Below are positions 1 to 5,679 of a DNA stretch of 5,679 bases, in pieces. Where the stretch lies: assembly GCA_938038035.1 (NCBI GenBank), contig CALHQV010000306.1:1-5679 (forward strand). Reading direction: 5' to 3'. Position numbers and translations under genes: made by a program. The first letter of the stretch is position 1, and every line of letters begins with the position of its first letter. The notes below the pieces were generated by a model, which saw only the letters and a list, made by a program, of their open reading frames with translations, ran no database searches and was not told where the DNA came from. This DNA comes from an uncultured Gemella sp. (lineage in GTDB: Bacteria; Bacillota; Bacilli; Staphylococcales; Gemellaceae).

Positions 1-142
1 AGTGGTTTGTTGATAACTAAATTCGTTTTGTAAAAGCTATTTAGGTATCTAATAAACTTTGAAGGAGTGACTCAACAAAATTGATTTCTCCGAAATTACT
101 ATTTTTTAGTCAATCCCTTTCTAAATTTTGAAATTATTATAT
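1..142. other. Non-coding stretch past the terminator, no supported gene
   Basis: All three plus-strand frames meet stops early. Frame 1 enters the window open for ten codons and stops at 31-33, which could be the tail of a convergent gene but is far too short to support. On the minus strand I see no long frame and no convincing promoter or ribosome binding site for a further gene. Confidence 0.5.
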
Positions 143-178
143 AAAAAAGATGACTAGCAAATTGCTAGCCATCTTTTT
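143..178 (-). terminator. Intrinsic terminator of the operon, possibly bidirectional
   Basis: On the minus strand, GATGGCTAGCA pairs with TGCTAGTCATC (one G-U pair) around a 3-nt loop. The stem is extended by an A-run before it and a run of six Ts after it. It begins 12 nt past the E3 stop codon. The plus strand shows the mirror arrangement, with TTTTTCTTT after the stem, so it could also end a convergent transcript from the left. Confidence 0.9.
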
Positions 179-190
179 CTTTATAAACTA

Positions 191-1939
191 TTATTTAGTT
201 TTTTTCTTAGGTGCATGTAGACATAAGTCAACACAGTCAGTCATAGCTTCATATAAAGCTTCAGAGAATGTTGGGTGACCATGGATAATATCCATAACGT
301 CATCAATTGTCATCTCTGTTTGAATTAAAGTAGACCCTTCGTTGATTAACTCAGCTGCAACTGGTCCTACAATATGGATACCTAAGATTTCTCTGTATTT
401 AGTATCCATAATTACTTTAACGAATCCTTCACCTTGGTTAGATGCTAATGAACGTCCATTAGCTGCAAAGTTGAATTTACCAACTTTGATGTCATATTTT
501 TCACGAGCTTGTTCTTCAGTTAAACCAACCATTGCGATTTCTGGGTGAGTGTAGATTGCTGCTGGAGTAGCTTTAAGATCAACTTTTTTGTGGTGACCCA
601 TTGCATTTTCAGCTGCAACTTCTCCCATCTTGAATGCTGCGTGTGCTAACATCTTAGTTCCGTTAATATCACCAGGAGCGTAAATACCTTCAACAGATGT
701 TTCCATATATTCGTTAACTTTAACGCGACCACGTTCCATTTCGAATTGATCTGCTAATTCTCCAAGACATGTGTTGTCTGGAACACGTCCAATAGATAAT
801 AATACTTTATCTGCAACGATATCTTCTTTTCCTTCAACTTTAACTACTACTTCTTGACCTTTGTCAACGATTTCTAATAATTTAGTTGATGTAAGAACTT
901 TAATACCTTGTTTTTTGAATTGTTTTTCTAAAGCTGCAGATGCATCTTTATCCATTCCAGCGATTAAACGATCAGCCATTTCAACGATAGTTACTTCAGA
1001 TCCGAAAGTAGAGAATGCTTGTCCTAACTCTGATCCGATAACTCCACCACCGATAACAGCTAAACGAGCTGGTACTTCATTAATATCTAAGAATTCATCA
1101 CTTGTAAGAACTTTATCACTATCCATTCCTGGAATATTAATTCTACTTACTTTTGATCCACCAGCTAAGATTACTCTGTCAGCATCAATTATTTCTTTTC
1201 CATCAACAGAAACTTTTTTATCAGCTGTTAATTGTCCAACACCGTTAAACACTTTAACACCGTAAGATTTAAGTAATCCTCCAATTCCTCCTGATAGAGT
1301 TTTAGAAATTTTATTCTTAACTGCTACAGTTTGCTCCATGTCAACTGAGAATGCATCATTTACAAGTTTAATACCACGGTCTTTTGCAGAACGGATGTGG
1401 TTGATAATTTCAGCATTGTGTAGGAATGTTTTTGTTGGAATACATCCACGGTTTAGACATGTTCCACCTAATTCACGGTTTTCTACCAATGCAACTTTAC
1501 CACCTAGTTGAGCAGCTTTAATAGCTGATACATATCCAGCAGGTCCTCCACCAACAACTACTACGTCATATTCTCCACGACGTTCACGTTTAGGTGCTAC
1601 TTCTCCTGCTTTAGTTTCAGGTACTTTAACATCTGCTGCAACTTCTTTAACGATTTCTTGAGCTGCTGCAGTAGCGCTGTCTCCTCCAGGAACTGCTTCT
1701 CCAGGTTGTCCAATCCATGCAATAGTTTGAACTACTGGTACAACTGATCCAGCTGGGTGTAAGATTTTTAATAAAGTTCCGCTTGCTTCAGCTTCAACTT
1801 CCATGTTTACTTTATCTGTTACGATTTCAAGTAGGACTTCACCTTCTTTTACTTCGTCACCTTCTTGCTTAAACCATTGTACGATTTCGCCTTCTTCCAT
1901 TTCACTTCCGGCTTTTGGCATTATAACTTCAACTGCCAT
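191..1939 (-). CDS. lpdA: E3 component, dihydrolipoamide dehydrogenase with an N-terminal lipoyl domain
   Basis: This flavoprotein re-oxidises dihydrolipoyl groups and reduces NAD+. At 582 residues it is longer than a typical E3 (about 470) because a complete lipoyl domain (1-77, K43 as modification site) is fused in front, followed by a linker rich in Ala, Glu and Lys (about 86-120). The E3 body then has the FAD motif GGGPAG (130-135), the redox disulfide in GGTCLNRGCIPTK (C161 and C166), the NAD-binding GGGVIGSE (297-304), the second FAD contact APGD (421-424) and the C-terminal dimer motif HGHPTFSEAL (553-562, catalytic His555 and Glu560). The start at 1939 follows AAGGAG with a 10-nt spacer. 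It is the last gene, 55 nt after E2, and a terminator lies just past its stop. Lipoyl-E3 fusions are known in streptococci and some other bacteria. An internal promoter may give it separate expression, which would suit an E3 shared with other lipoyl systems; that sharing is inference. The gene is also called acoL or pdhD. Confidence 0.95.
   Translation of the reverse strand: MAVEVIMPKAGSEMEEGEIVQWFKQEGDEVKEGEVLLEIVTDKVNMEVEAEASGTLLKILHPAGSVVPVVQTIAWIGQPGEAVPGGDSATAAAQEIVKEVAADVKVPETKAGEVAPKRERRGEYDVVVVGGGPAGYVSAIKAAQLGGKVALVENRELGGTCLNRGCIPTKTFLHNAEIINHIRSAKDRGIKLVNDAFSVDMEQTVAVKNKISKTLSGGIGGLLKSYGVKVFNGVGQLTADKKVSVDGKEIIDADRVILAGGSKVSRINIPGMDSDKVLTSDEFLDINEVPARLAVIGGGVIGSELGQAFSTFGSEVTIVEMADRLIAGMDKDASAALEKQFKKQGIKVLTSTKLLEIVDKGQEVVVKVEGKEDIVADKVLLSIGRVPDNTCLGELADQFEMERGRVKVNEYMETSVEGIYAPGDINGTKMLAHAAFKMGEVAAENAMGHHKKVDLKATPAAIYTHPEIAMVGLTEEQAREKYDIKVGKFNFAANGRSLASNQGEGFVKVIMDTKYREILGIHIVGPVAAELINEGSTLIQTEMTIDDVMDIIHGHPTFSEALYEAMTDCVDLCLHAPKKKTK
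1685..1939 (-). repeat. Lipoyl-domain direct repeat, copy in the E3 gene
   Basis: This is the second copy of the 255-bp lipoyl-coding repeat, at the 5' end of the E3 gene. Most of the 16 base differences from the E2 copy are synonymous. The match begins at the two start codons; upstream of them the two ribosome-binding regions (AAGGAG here, GAAGGATG for E2) differ, so the duplicated unit is essentially the coding segment. Confidence 0.95.
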
Positions 1940-1982
1940 GTTTTAATCACTCCTTATACACTTTATCTTGTTTTATATATAT

Positions 1983-1991
1983 ATTATATCA
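1983..1991 (-). promoter_or_regulatory. Candidate internal extended -10 promoter before the E3 gene
   Basis: The minus strand reads TGATATAAT just after the E2 stop codon, an exact match to the extended -10 consensus TGNTATAAT. The -35 position (TATCAT at 2011 to 2006, 17-nt spacing) matches poorly, which extended -10 promoters tolerate. A start near 1976 would give a leader of about 36 nt with an intact AAGGAG site. The AT-rich surroundings raise the odds of a chance match. Confidence 0.35.
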
Positions 1992-1994
1992 TAA

Positions 1995-3392
1995 TTAGAT
2001 TAGTAATGATAGTGGATTTTCAATAGCTTCTTTCAGAGTCTTCATGAATTTAGCTCCTTCTAATCCGTCAACAACACGGTGGTCCGCTGTTAATGTTAAT
2101 GTCATGATAGGTCTTACAGTAACCTCTCCATTAAATACTACTGGTTTTGGTACAGTAGCACTTACACCTAAAATAGCTGTATTTGGTTGGTTAATGATTG
2201 GTACGAAGCTCTTAACTCCATACATACCTAAGTTACTAATTGTAAATGTAGAATCTGCCATTTCATCTGGTTTTAATTTACCAGCAAGAGCTTTTGTTGT
2301 AATTTCTTTAGAAGCTACTACAAGCTCTTTAAGGCTCATCTTATCTGCGCCTTTAATTACAGGTACTACTAATCCACTATCCATACCAACAGCGATTGAT
2401 AAGTTTACATAGTGGTGTAAATACATTTCTTTTTCATCACCAGATAATGAAGCATTTACATATGGGTGTTTCATTAATGATTTAATTACTGCTAATGAAA
2501 TGAAGTCAGTAACTGTTGCTTTTTTACCTGTTTCTTCGATAATTGCATCAACAACTTTTTTACGTAAAGCTAATAATTCAGTCATATCAACTTCAACATT
2601 TACAACGAATGTTGGTGCACTGAAGTAAGATTCACTCATACGTTTAGAAATAACTTTACGCATTGGTGACATTGGTACAGTTTCAACAACACCCCATTGA
2701 TTTTCATTAGGTGCTTTAGCAGATTTAGCGCTTGCTGGTGCAGCAACTTCAGCAGTTGCAGCAGCTGTACTTGCACTTCCGTTAAGAGCAGAAAGTACAT
2801 CTGCTTTCATAATTTTACCTTTTGGTCCAGTTCCAACGATACCGTCGGTATTAATTCCTTCAACTTCTGCAATACGTGCAGCAAGTGGAGATATTTTTGC
2901 TTTTGCATTTAGTTTATAATCAACTACATCTTCTTTATGAACACGACCTTTAGCTCCAGTACCTTTTACTTGAGATAAGTCGATTCCGTTTTCACGAGCG
3001 AACGCTCTAGCCGCTGGTGTAGCACGAAGCCCAGAGTTGTCAAATACTACTACTTCTTGAGCAGGCGCTGCTTCAACTTTAGCTTCAACAACAGTTTCTT
3101 CTACTGGTGCCGCTGAAGTCGCAGGTGCTGCTCCAGCTCCAGGTACAGCCTCTCCAGCTTGTCCAATCCATGCGATAGTTTGAACTACTGGCACAACTGA
3201 TCCAGCTGGGTGTACGATTTTTAATAAAGTTCCGCTTGCTTCAGCTTCAACTTCCATATTTACTTTGTCTGTTACGATTTCAAGTAAAATTTCACCTTCT
3301 TTTACTTCGTCACCTTCTTGCTTAAACCATTGTACGATTTCGCCTTCTTCCATTTCACTACCGGCTTTTGGCATTATTACCTCTACTGCCAT
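1995..3392 (-). CDS. acoC: E2 component, dihydrolipoamide acetyltransferase, with one lipoyl domain and two apparent tandem subunit-binding domains
   Basis: This is the core acyltransferase: it accepts the acetyl group from E1 on a swinging lipoyl arm and transfers it to CoA. The 465 residues show, in order: a lipoyl domain (1-77, lipoyl-lysine K43 in TDKVNM); an Ala/Pro/Val/Glu linker (about 79-117); a peripheral-subunit-binding domain (about 122-158, RATPAARAFA then GTGAKGRV); a second one (about 166-203, SPLAARIA then GTGPKGKI); another Ala-rich linker (204-232); and the catalytic domain (about 236-465). The active-site motif DHRVVDG lies at 437-443, with catalytic His438. All parts look intact. 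The start at 3392 follows GAAGGATG, a weaker Shine-Dalgarno sequence than those of the neighbours, and translation from there gives the complete lipoyl domain. The first 85 codons are almost duplicated at the start of the E3 gene. The acyl group is inferred to be acetyl from the operon and not from a diagnostic residue. Confidence 0.94.
   Translation of the reverse strand: MAVEVIMPKAGSEMEEGEIVQWFKQEGDEVKEGEILLEIVTDKVNMEVEAEASGTLLKIVHPAGSVVPVVQTIAWIGQAGEAVPGAGAAPATSAAPVEETVVEAKVEAAPAQEVVVFDNSGLRATPAARAFARENGIDLSQVKGTGAKGRVHKEDVVDYKLNAKAKISPLAARIAEVEGINTDGIVGTGPKGKIMKADVLSALNGSASTAAATAEVAAPASAKSAKAPNENQWGVVETVPMSPMRKVISKRMSESYFSAPTFVVNVEVDMTELLALRKKVVDAIIEETGKKATVTDFISLAVIKSLMKHPYVNASLSGDEKEMYLHHYVNLSIAVGMDSGLVVPVIKGADKMSLKELVVASKEITTKALAGKLKPDEMADSTFTISNLGMYGVKSFVPIINQPNTAILGVSATVPKPVVFNGEVTVRPIMTLTLTADHRVVDGLEGAKFMKTLKEAIENPLSLLI
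3138..3392 (-). repeat. Lipoyl-domain direct repeat, copy in the E2 gene
   Basis: Codons 1-85 of the E2 gene match codons 1-85 of the E3 gene in the same orientation, exactly 1453 bp away. By hand alignment 239 of 255 bases agree. The encoded peptides differ only at residues 35 (Ile here, Val in E3), 60 (Val here, Leu in E3) and 79 (Ala here, Pro in E3). Similarity falls away abruptly past codon 85, where the two linkers begin. Confidence 0.95.
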
Positions 3393-3402
3393 ATTCTATT
3401 CA

Positions 3403-3410
3403 CATCCTTC
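3403..3410 (-). promoter_or_regulatory. Weak ribosome binding site of the E2 gene
   Basis: GAAGGATG on the minus strand ends 10 nt before the E2 ATG at 3392. It pairs with the 16S tail less fully than the GGAGG or AAGGAG sites of the other three genes. With only 31 nt separating E1 beta and E2, ribosomes arriving from E1 beta may help initiation; that is inference. Confidence 0.55.
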
Positions 3411-3423
3411 ACTAACTAAATTT

Positions 3424-4416
3424 TTATTTTTTATTTACAGCTTTTCTAATAGTTTCTTTGATGTCTTCTACATCAGGTACAACTAATTTTTCTAAGTTTT
3501 TAGCTGATGGAATGTGTGTGTCAGCACCAGCAACACGGTAAATTGGGCTGTCTAAGAAATCAAATGCATCACTTTCTGCGATACGTGCAGCAATTTCTCC
3601 TCCGAATCCACCAGTTTTGAATGAGTCGTGACAAATCACTAGTTTTCCTGTTTTCTTAACTGATTCTACAATTAATTCTGTGTCTAATGGCACTAAAGTA
3701 ATTGGGTCAAGTACTTCTACTGAAATTCCTTCTTCTTTAAGTTCTTCAGCAGCTTTTAAGCTACGCTCTAATAATCTTCCCCAAGATACTAATGTTACAT
3801 CAGTACCTTCAACTTTAATATCACCTTTACCGATTACACCAATTTTACCTACTTCAACTTCACCTTTACGTCCGAATAACGCTTTTGGTTCAATGTAGAT
3901 AACTGGGTTGTTATCTCTAATCGCAGCTCTTAAGATTGAATAAACATCTCCAGCTGTTCCTGGTGCTACAACTTTAAGACCTGGAATGTGACAGAACCAT
4001 GCTTCTAGAGCTTTACAGTGTTGAGCTGCAGCCCCTGTTCCTGAACCAGATGCACAACGGTATGTAACAGGTACTTGTACTTCTCCACCTAACATATAAC
4101 GCATTGGTGCAGCTTGGTTAACGATAGCATCCATACCGATTGTTACGAAGTCCATGAATGTTACGTCAACGATTGGGCGCATACCAACAGAGGCAGCCCC
4201 TGCAGCAGCACCACAGATTGCAGCTTCACTGATTGGTGTATCGATAACACGTTCAGGTCCAAATTCTTCTAACATACCAACTGTAGTACCGAAGTCTCCT
4301 CCGAAGATACCAACATCTTCACCCATTAAAAATACATTTTCATCTTCACGCATTTCGTGAGTCATAGCTTCTTTTATGGCTTCACGAACTGTCATAATTT
4401 TTGTTTCTTTAGTCAT
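3424..4416 (-). CDS. acoB: E1 component, beta subunit (transketolase-like), of an acetoin/pyruvate dehydrogenase complex
   Basis: This is the beta subunit that pairs with E1 alpha to form the TPP-dependent decarboxylase/acetyl-transferring E1. The 330 residues run through an N-terminal transketolase pyrimidine-binding domain (about 8-183) and a C-terminal transketolase domain (about 205-323). Visible family motifs are MGEDVG (31-36), DTPISEAA (59-66, with the cofactor-contacting Glu at 64), QAAPMRYM (101-108), AQHCKALEAWF (131-141) and CHDSFKTGGFGGEIAA (262-277). Many relatives read QHSQ where this protein has QHCK (132-135); this is from memory and is probably tolerated. The start at 4416 follows AGGAG with a 10-nt spacer. 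A second Met at residue 8 has no ribosome binding site. The gene starts 57 nt after E1 alpha ends and stops 31 nt before E2 begins, so co-transcription is near certain. The substrate ambiguity is the same as for E1 alpha. Confidence 0.93.
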   Translation of the reverse strand: MTKETKIMTVREAIKEAMTHEMREDENVFLMGEDVGIFGGDFGTTVGMLEEFGPERVIDTPISEAAICGAAAGAASVGMRPIVDVTFMDFVTIGMDAIVNQAAPMRYMLGGEVQVPVTYRCASGSGTGAAAQHCKALEAWFCHIPGLKVVAPGTAGDVYSILRAAIRDNNPVIYIEPKALFGRKGEVEVGKIGVIGKGDIKVEGTDVTLVSWGRLLERSLKAAEELKEEGISVEVLDPITLVPLDTELIVESVKKTGKLVICHDSFKTGGFGGEIAARIAESDAFDFLDSPIYRVAGADTHIPSAKNLEKLVVPDVEDIKETIRKAVNKK

Positions 4417-4473
4417 AACTATTAATCTCCTATTATATAAAATATTACTTTAAAATTATTTTAACTTAAAATA

Positions 4474-5454
4474 TTAGTCAGCGTAGTTATCTTGGAACGC
4501 TATTGCACCATCAGCAAATGGTGATTCTTTCGCAAATTCTACAGCATCATCGATAGTTGCTTTTGATCTATCTTCGATTTCTTTTAATTCTTCTTCTGTA
4601 GCAATTCCGTTTTCTAATAAGTAGTTTTTATATTTTACGTTAGGATCTTTAAGCTTCCACTCAGCTACTTCTTCACGACTACGGTATTTACCTGCATCTG
4701 ATGCAGAGTGTCCAAACCATCTGTAAGATACTGCTTCTACTAAAACAGGTCCTTTTCCACTTCTAGCGTGTTCGATAGCTTCTTGCATTGCATCATATAC
4801 TGCTAATACATCGTTTCCGTCTGGAACATGAATACCTTTGATTCTGTATGAAGCTGCACGTTCAGTAATTTCTTTAACGCGCATACATCTTTCTTGAGCC
4901 ATTGAGATACCATATTTATTGTTAATTACGTAGAAAATAAGTGGTAAATCCCAGTTAGATGCCATGTTTAAACATTCGTGGAAACTTCCTTCGTTAGTAG
5001 CTCCGTCACCCATACAACAAATAACAACGTTACCTGTTTTTTTCATTTTTTGAGCTAGAGCAGCACCAGTACTTAGACCGTGTCCTCCACCAACGATACC
5101 ATTACATCCCATGTTTCCTTGTTCAAGGTCATAAATGTGCATACTTCCTCCACGACCTTTACACTGACCTGTTTCTTTACCTAGGATTTCAGCCATCATA
5201 CGATCAATTTCAATTCCTTTTGCAATTGTTTGACCGTGCCCACGGTGATTAGAAAACATTAAGTCTTCTTTTCTTAATGGATAGATAGCACCAACGTTTG
5301 CTGCTTCTTCTCCTACTGAATAGTGAGTCATACCGTGAACTAAACCACGAGAGTATAATTTACTCAACTCCATATCAAAATCTCTAATAAGCTGCATTAG
5401 TTCGTACATTTCTAAATGCTCTTGTTTAGTTAAATCTTTTGATGTTTTTACCAT
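4474..5454 (-). CDS. acoA: Thiamine diphosphate-dependent E1 component, alpha subunit, of an acetoin/pyruvate dehydrogenase complex
   Basis: This is the alpha subunit of the heterotetrameric E1 enzyme, which with E1 beta cleaves the substrate on thiamine diphosphate (TPP) and passes an acetyl unit to lipoyl-lysine in the cytoplasm. The 326-residue protein carries the TPP/Mg motif GDGATNEG at 149-156, ending in NN at 178-179 just before KYGIS. It also has the family segments NHRGHG (69-74), KGRGGSMH (99-106) and YRWFGHSASD (243-252). I start at the ATG at 5454, because GGAGG lies 5 nt upstream; a TTG start four codons earlier would overlap that site. The length fits the short AcoA-type E1 alpha rather than the roughly 370-residue Bacillus PdhA type. 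It is the first gene of the operon, about 63 nt after the predicted transcription start. The E1 alpha assignment is firm. Whether the substrate is acetoin, pyruvate or both cannot be settled here; streptococcal homologues are annotated both ways (acoA or pdhA). Confidence 0.93.
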   Translation of the reverse strand: MVKTSKDLTKQEHLEMYELMQLIRDFDMELSKLYSRGLVHGMTHYSVGEEAANVGAIYPLRKEDLMFSNHRGHGQTIAKGIEIDRMMAEILGKETGQCKGRGGSMHIYDLEQGNMGCNGIVGGGHGLSTGAALAQKMKKTGNVVICCMGDGATNEGSFHECLNMASNWDLPLIFYVINNKYGISMAQERCMRVKEITERAASYRIKGIHVPDGNDVLAVYDAMQEAIEHARSGKGPVLVEAVSYRWFGHSASDAGKYRSREEVAEWKLKDPNVKYKNYLLENGIATEEELKEIEDRSKATIDDAVEFAKESPFADGAIAFQDNYAD

Positions 5455-5459
5455 AATAA

Positions 5460-5464
5460 CCTCC
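5460..5464 (-). promoter_or_regulatory. Ribosome binding site that fixes the E1 alpha start
   Basis: GGAGG on the minus strand stands 5 nt before the ATG at 5454. The reading frame stays open upstream to a TTG at 5466, but that codon sits next to and shares bases with this site. The ATG, giving MVKTSK, is therefore the supported start. Confidence 0.85.
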
Positions 5465-5523
5465 AAAGTTTGTATATATATTAAATGTATATAAATTATT
5501 TATTAATCATATATTACACTATT

Positions 5524-5552
5524 AATATACTATTTTTCACGAAAAATGTCAA
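5524..5552 (-). promoter_or_regulatory. Sigma-A type promoter of the operon
   Basis: On the minus strand, TTGACA (5552 to 5547, a perfect -35) and TATATT (5529 to 5524, one mismatch to TATAAT) are separated by exactly 17 nt. The stretch upstream of the -35 is very AT-rich and could act as an UP element. Transcription would start near 5517, giving a leader of about 63 nt before the E1 alpha ATG. I see no riboswitch- or attenuator-like structure in that leader. This is the best promoter match upstream of the operon. Confidence 0.8.
5532..5547. promoter_or_regulatory. Perfect palindrome in the promoter spacer, candidate operator
   Basis: The minus strand reads ATTTTTCGTGAAAAAT, two perfect 7-base arms around a central GT. 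It fills the interval between the -35 and -10 hexamers and overlaps the last base of the -35. A protein bound here would block RNA polymerase. It resembles a Rex half-site (GTGAA) but lacks the full TTGTGAA-N4-TTCACAA arrangement, so I assign no regulator. In AT-rich DNA a chance palindrome remains possible. Confidence 0.45.
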
Positions 5553-5572
5553 ATCTATAATCACAATAAAAT

Positions 5573-5599
5573 AATAATATTTATCTCGGTAATATTATT
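5573..5599. repeat. AT-rich inverted repeat upstream of the promoter
   Basis: Perfect 9-base arms, AATAATATT and AATATTATT, flank a 9-nt spacer. The repeat lies about 21 bp upstream of the -35 hexamer. The arms contain only A and T, so chance is a real possibility. It could be an activator or repressor site, or part of an UP-like region. The minus strand has no clean T-run just after it, which argues against a terminator. Confidence 0.4.
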
Positions 5600-5621
5600 C
5601 GCTTCACATACCAACATAAAC

Positions 5622-5645
5622 TTAAACTGTATTAGTACAGTTTAA
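5622..5645. promoter_or_regulatory. 10-bp perfect inverted repeat, candidate operator upstream of the operon
   Basis: The arms TTAAACTGTA and TACAGTTTAA are perfect reverse complements separated by 4 nt (TTAG on the plus strand). The compact dyad of 24 bp has the size expected for a dimeric helix-turn-helix regulator. It is centred about 85 bp upstream of the -35. Neither strand has a good T-run after it, so it is a poor intrinsic terminator. It could equally control a divergent or upstream gene beyond the window edge. I do not recognise the motif as a known regulator's box. Confidence 0.5.
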
Positions 5646-5679
5646 AAGAAAGCATTTTCCTTTATATGTCATATACATT

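Noticed and set aside
861..1265. A 134-codon open frame on the plus strand inside the E3 gene
   Set aside because: It lies antisense to a clearly real E3 coding region, its translation (rich in Ser, Thr, Pro and Leu) is typical of a shadow frame, and I see no ribosome binding site or family motif.
2044..2412. A 122-codon open frame on the plus strand inside the E2 gene
   Set aside because: It is an antisense shadow of the E2 catalytic domain, with low-complexity composition and no recognisable domain. The other plus-strand frames at 342-548, 2697-2912, 3265-3486, 3680-3898 and 4154-4360 fail for the same reasons.
4433..4438. TATAAT just before the E1 beta ribosome binding site as an internal promoter
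   Set aside because: There is no -35 match and no TG extension, and transcription would start inside the spacer between the Shine-Dalgarno site and the ATG, leaving no usable leader.
4441..4475. AT-only inverted repeats between the E1 alpha and E1 beta genes, possible attenuator or processing hairpin
   Set aside because: The arms (AATATT, TTTAAAAT and ATTTTAA) contain no G or C and would pair weakly, and there is no T-run placed as in a terminator. Composition alone explains them.
5455..5466. TTG start for E1 alpha adding the residues MEVI
   Set aside because: These bases contain the GGAGG site that serves the ATG at 5454, so a start there would lack its own ribosome binding site.
5594..5609. 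Possible CcpA catabolite-response site around GAAGCGAAT
   Set aside because: When the central CG is aligned with the cre consensus, most of the conserved outer bases do not match.
5622..5679. Minus-strand frame open from the window edge to a stop at 5622-5624, as the tail of an upstream gene
   Set aside because: It has about 18 codons, no recognisable content, and its stop falls within the 10-bp dyad. It is too short to support as coding.

Overview
The window holds one complete four-gene operon, all on the minus strand. It encodes a 2-oxo-acid dehydrogenase complex of the acetoin/pyruvate dehydrogenase type. In transcription order the genes are E1 alpha (5454 to 4474), E1 beta (4416 to 3424), E2 acyltransferase (3392 to 1995) and E3 dihydrolipoamide dehydrogenase (1939 to 191). 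The gaps are 57, 31 and 55 nt, each gene has its own Shine-Dalgarno sequence, and all four end in TAA. TGG is used for Trp and no frame needs TGA as a sense codon, so the standard bacterial code applies. The AT-rich DNA, GGAGG-type ribosome binding sites and streptococcus-like gene order (acoABCL, also annotated pdhABCD) suggest a low-GC Bacillota. Gemella or a Streptococcus relative is my guess, but the window has no taxonomic marker.

Region by region, 5467-5679 is the upstream control region. It has a near-consensus sigma-A promoter (TTGACA, 17 nt, TATATT) whose spacer is filled by a 16-nt palindrome. Two further inverted repeats lie upstream of it, one with perfect 10-bp arms. An exact extended -10 sequence (TGATATAAT) between the E2 and E3 genes may be an internal promoter for E3. 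The operon ends in a strong hairpin terminator at 143-178 that could work in both directions. Positions 1-142 hold no gene I can support.

Together the proteins would oxidatively cleave pyruvate and/or acetoin. E1 (alpha2beta2, thiamine diphosphate) cleaves the substrate and reductively acetylates a lipoyl arm. E2 passes the acetyl group to CoA, and E3 re-oxidises the dihydrolipoyl arm with FAD and NAD+. Two architectural points stand out. E3 carries its own N-terminal lipoyl domain, nearly identical to that of E2 (82 of 85 residues; about 94% at the DNA level by hand count). E2 appears to have two tandem peripheral-subunit-binding domains. This is otherwise a recognisable metabolic operon, and I see no evidence of a wholly new system, mobile element, RNA gene or CRISPR array.
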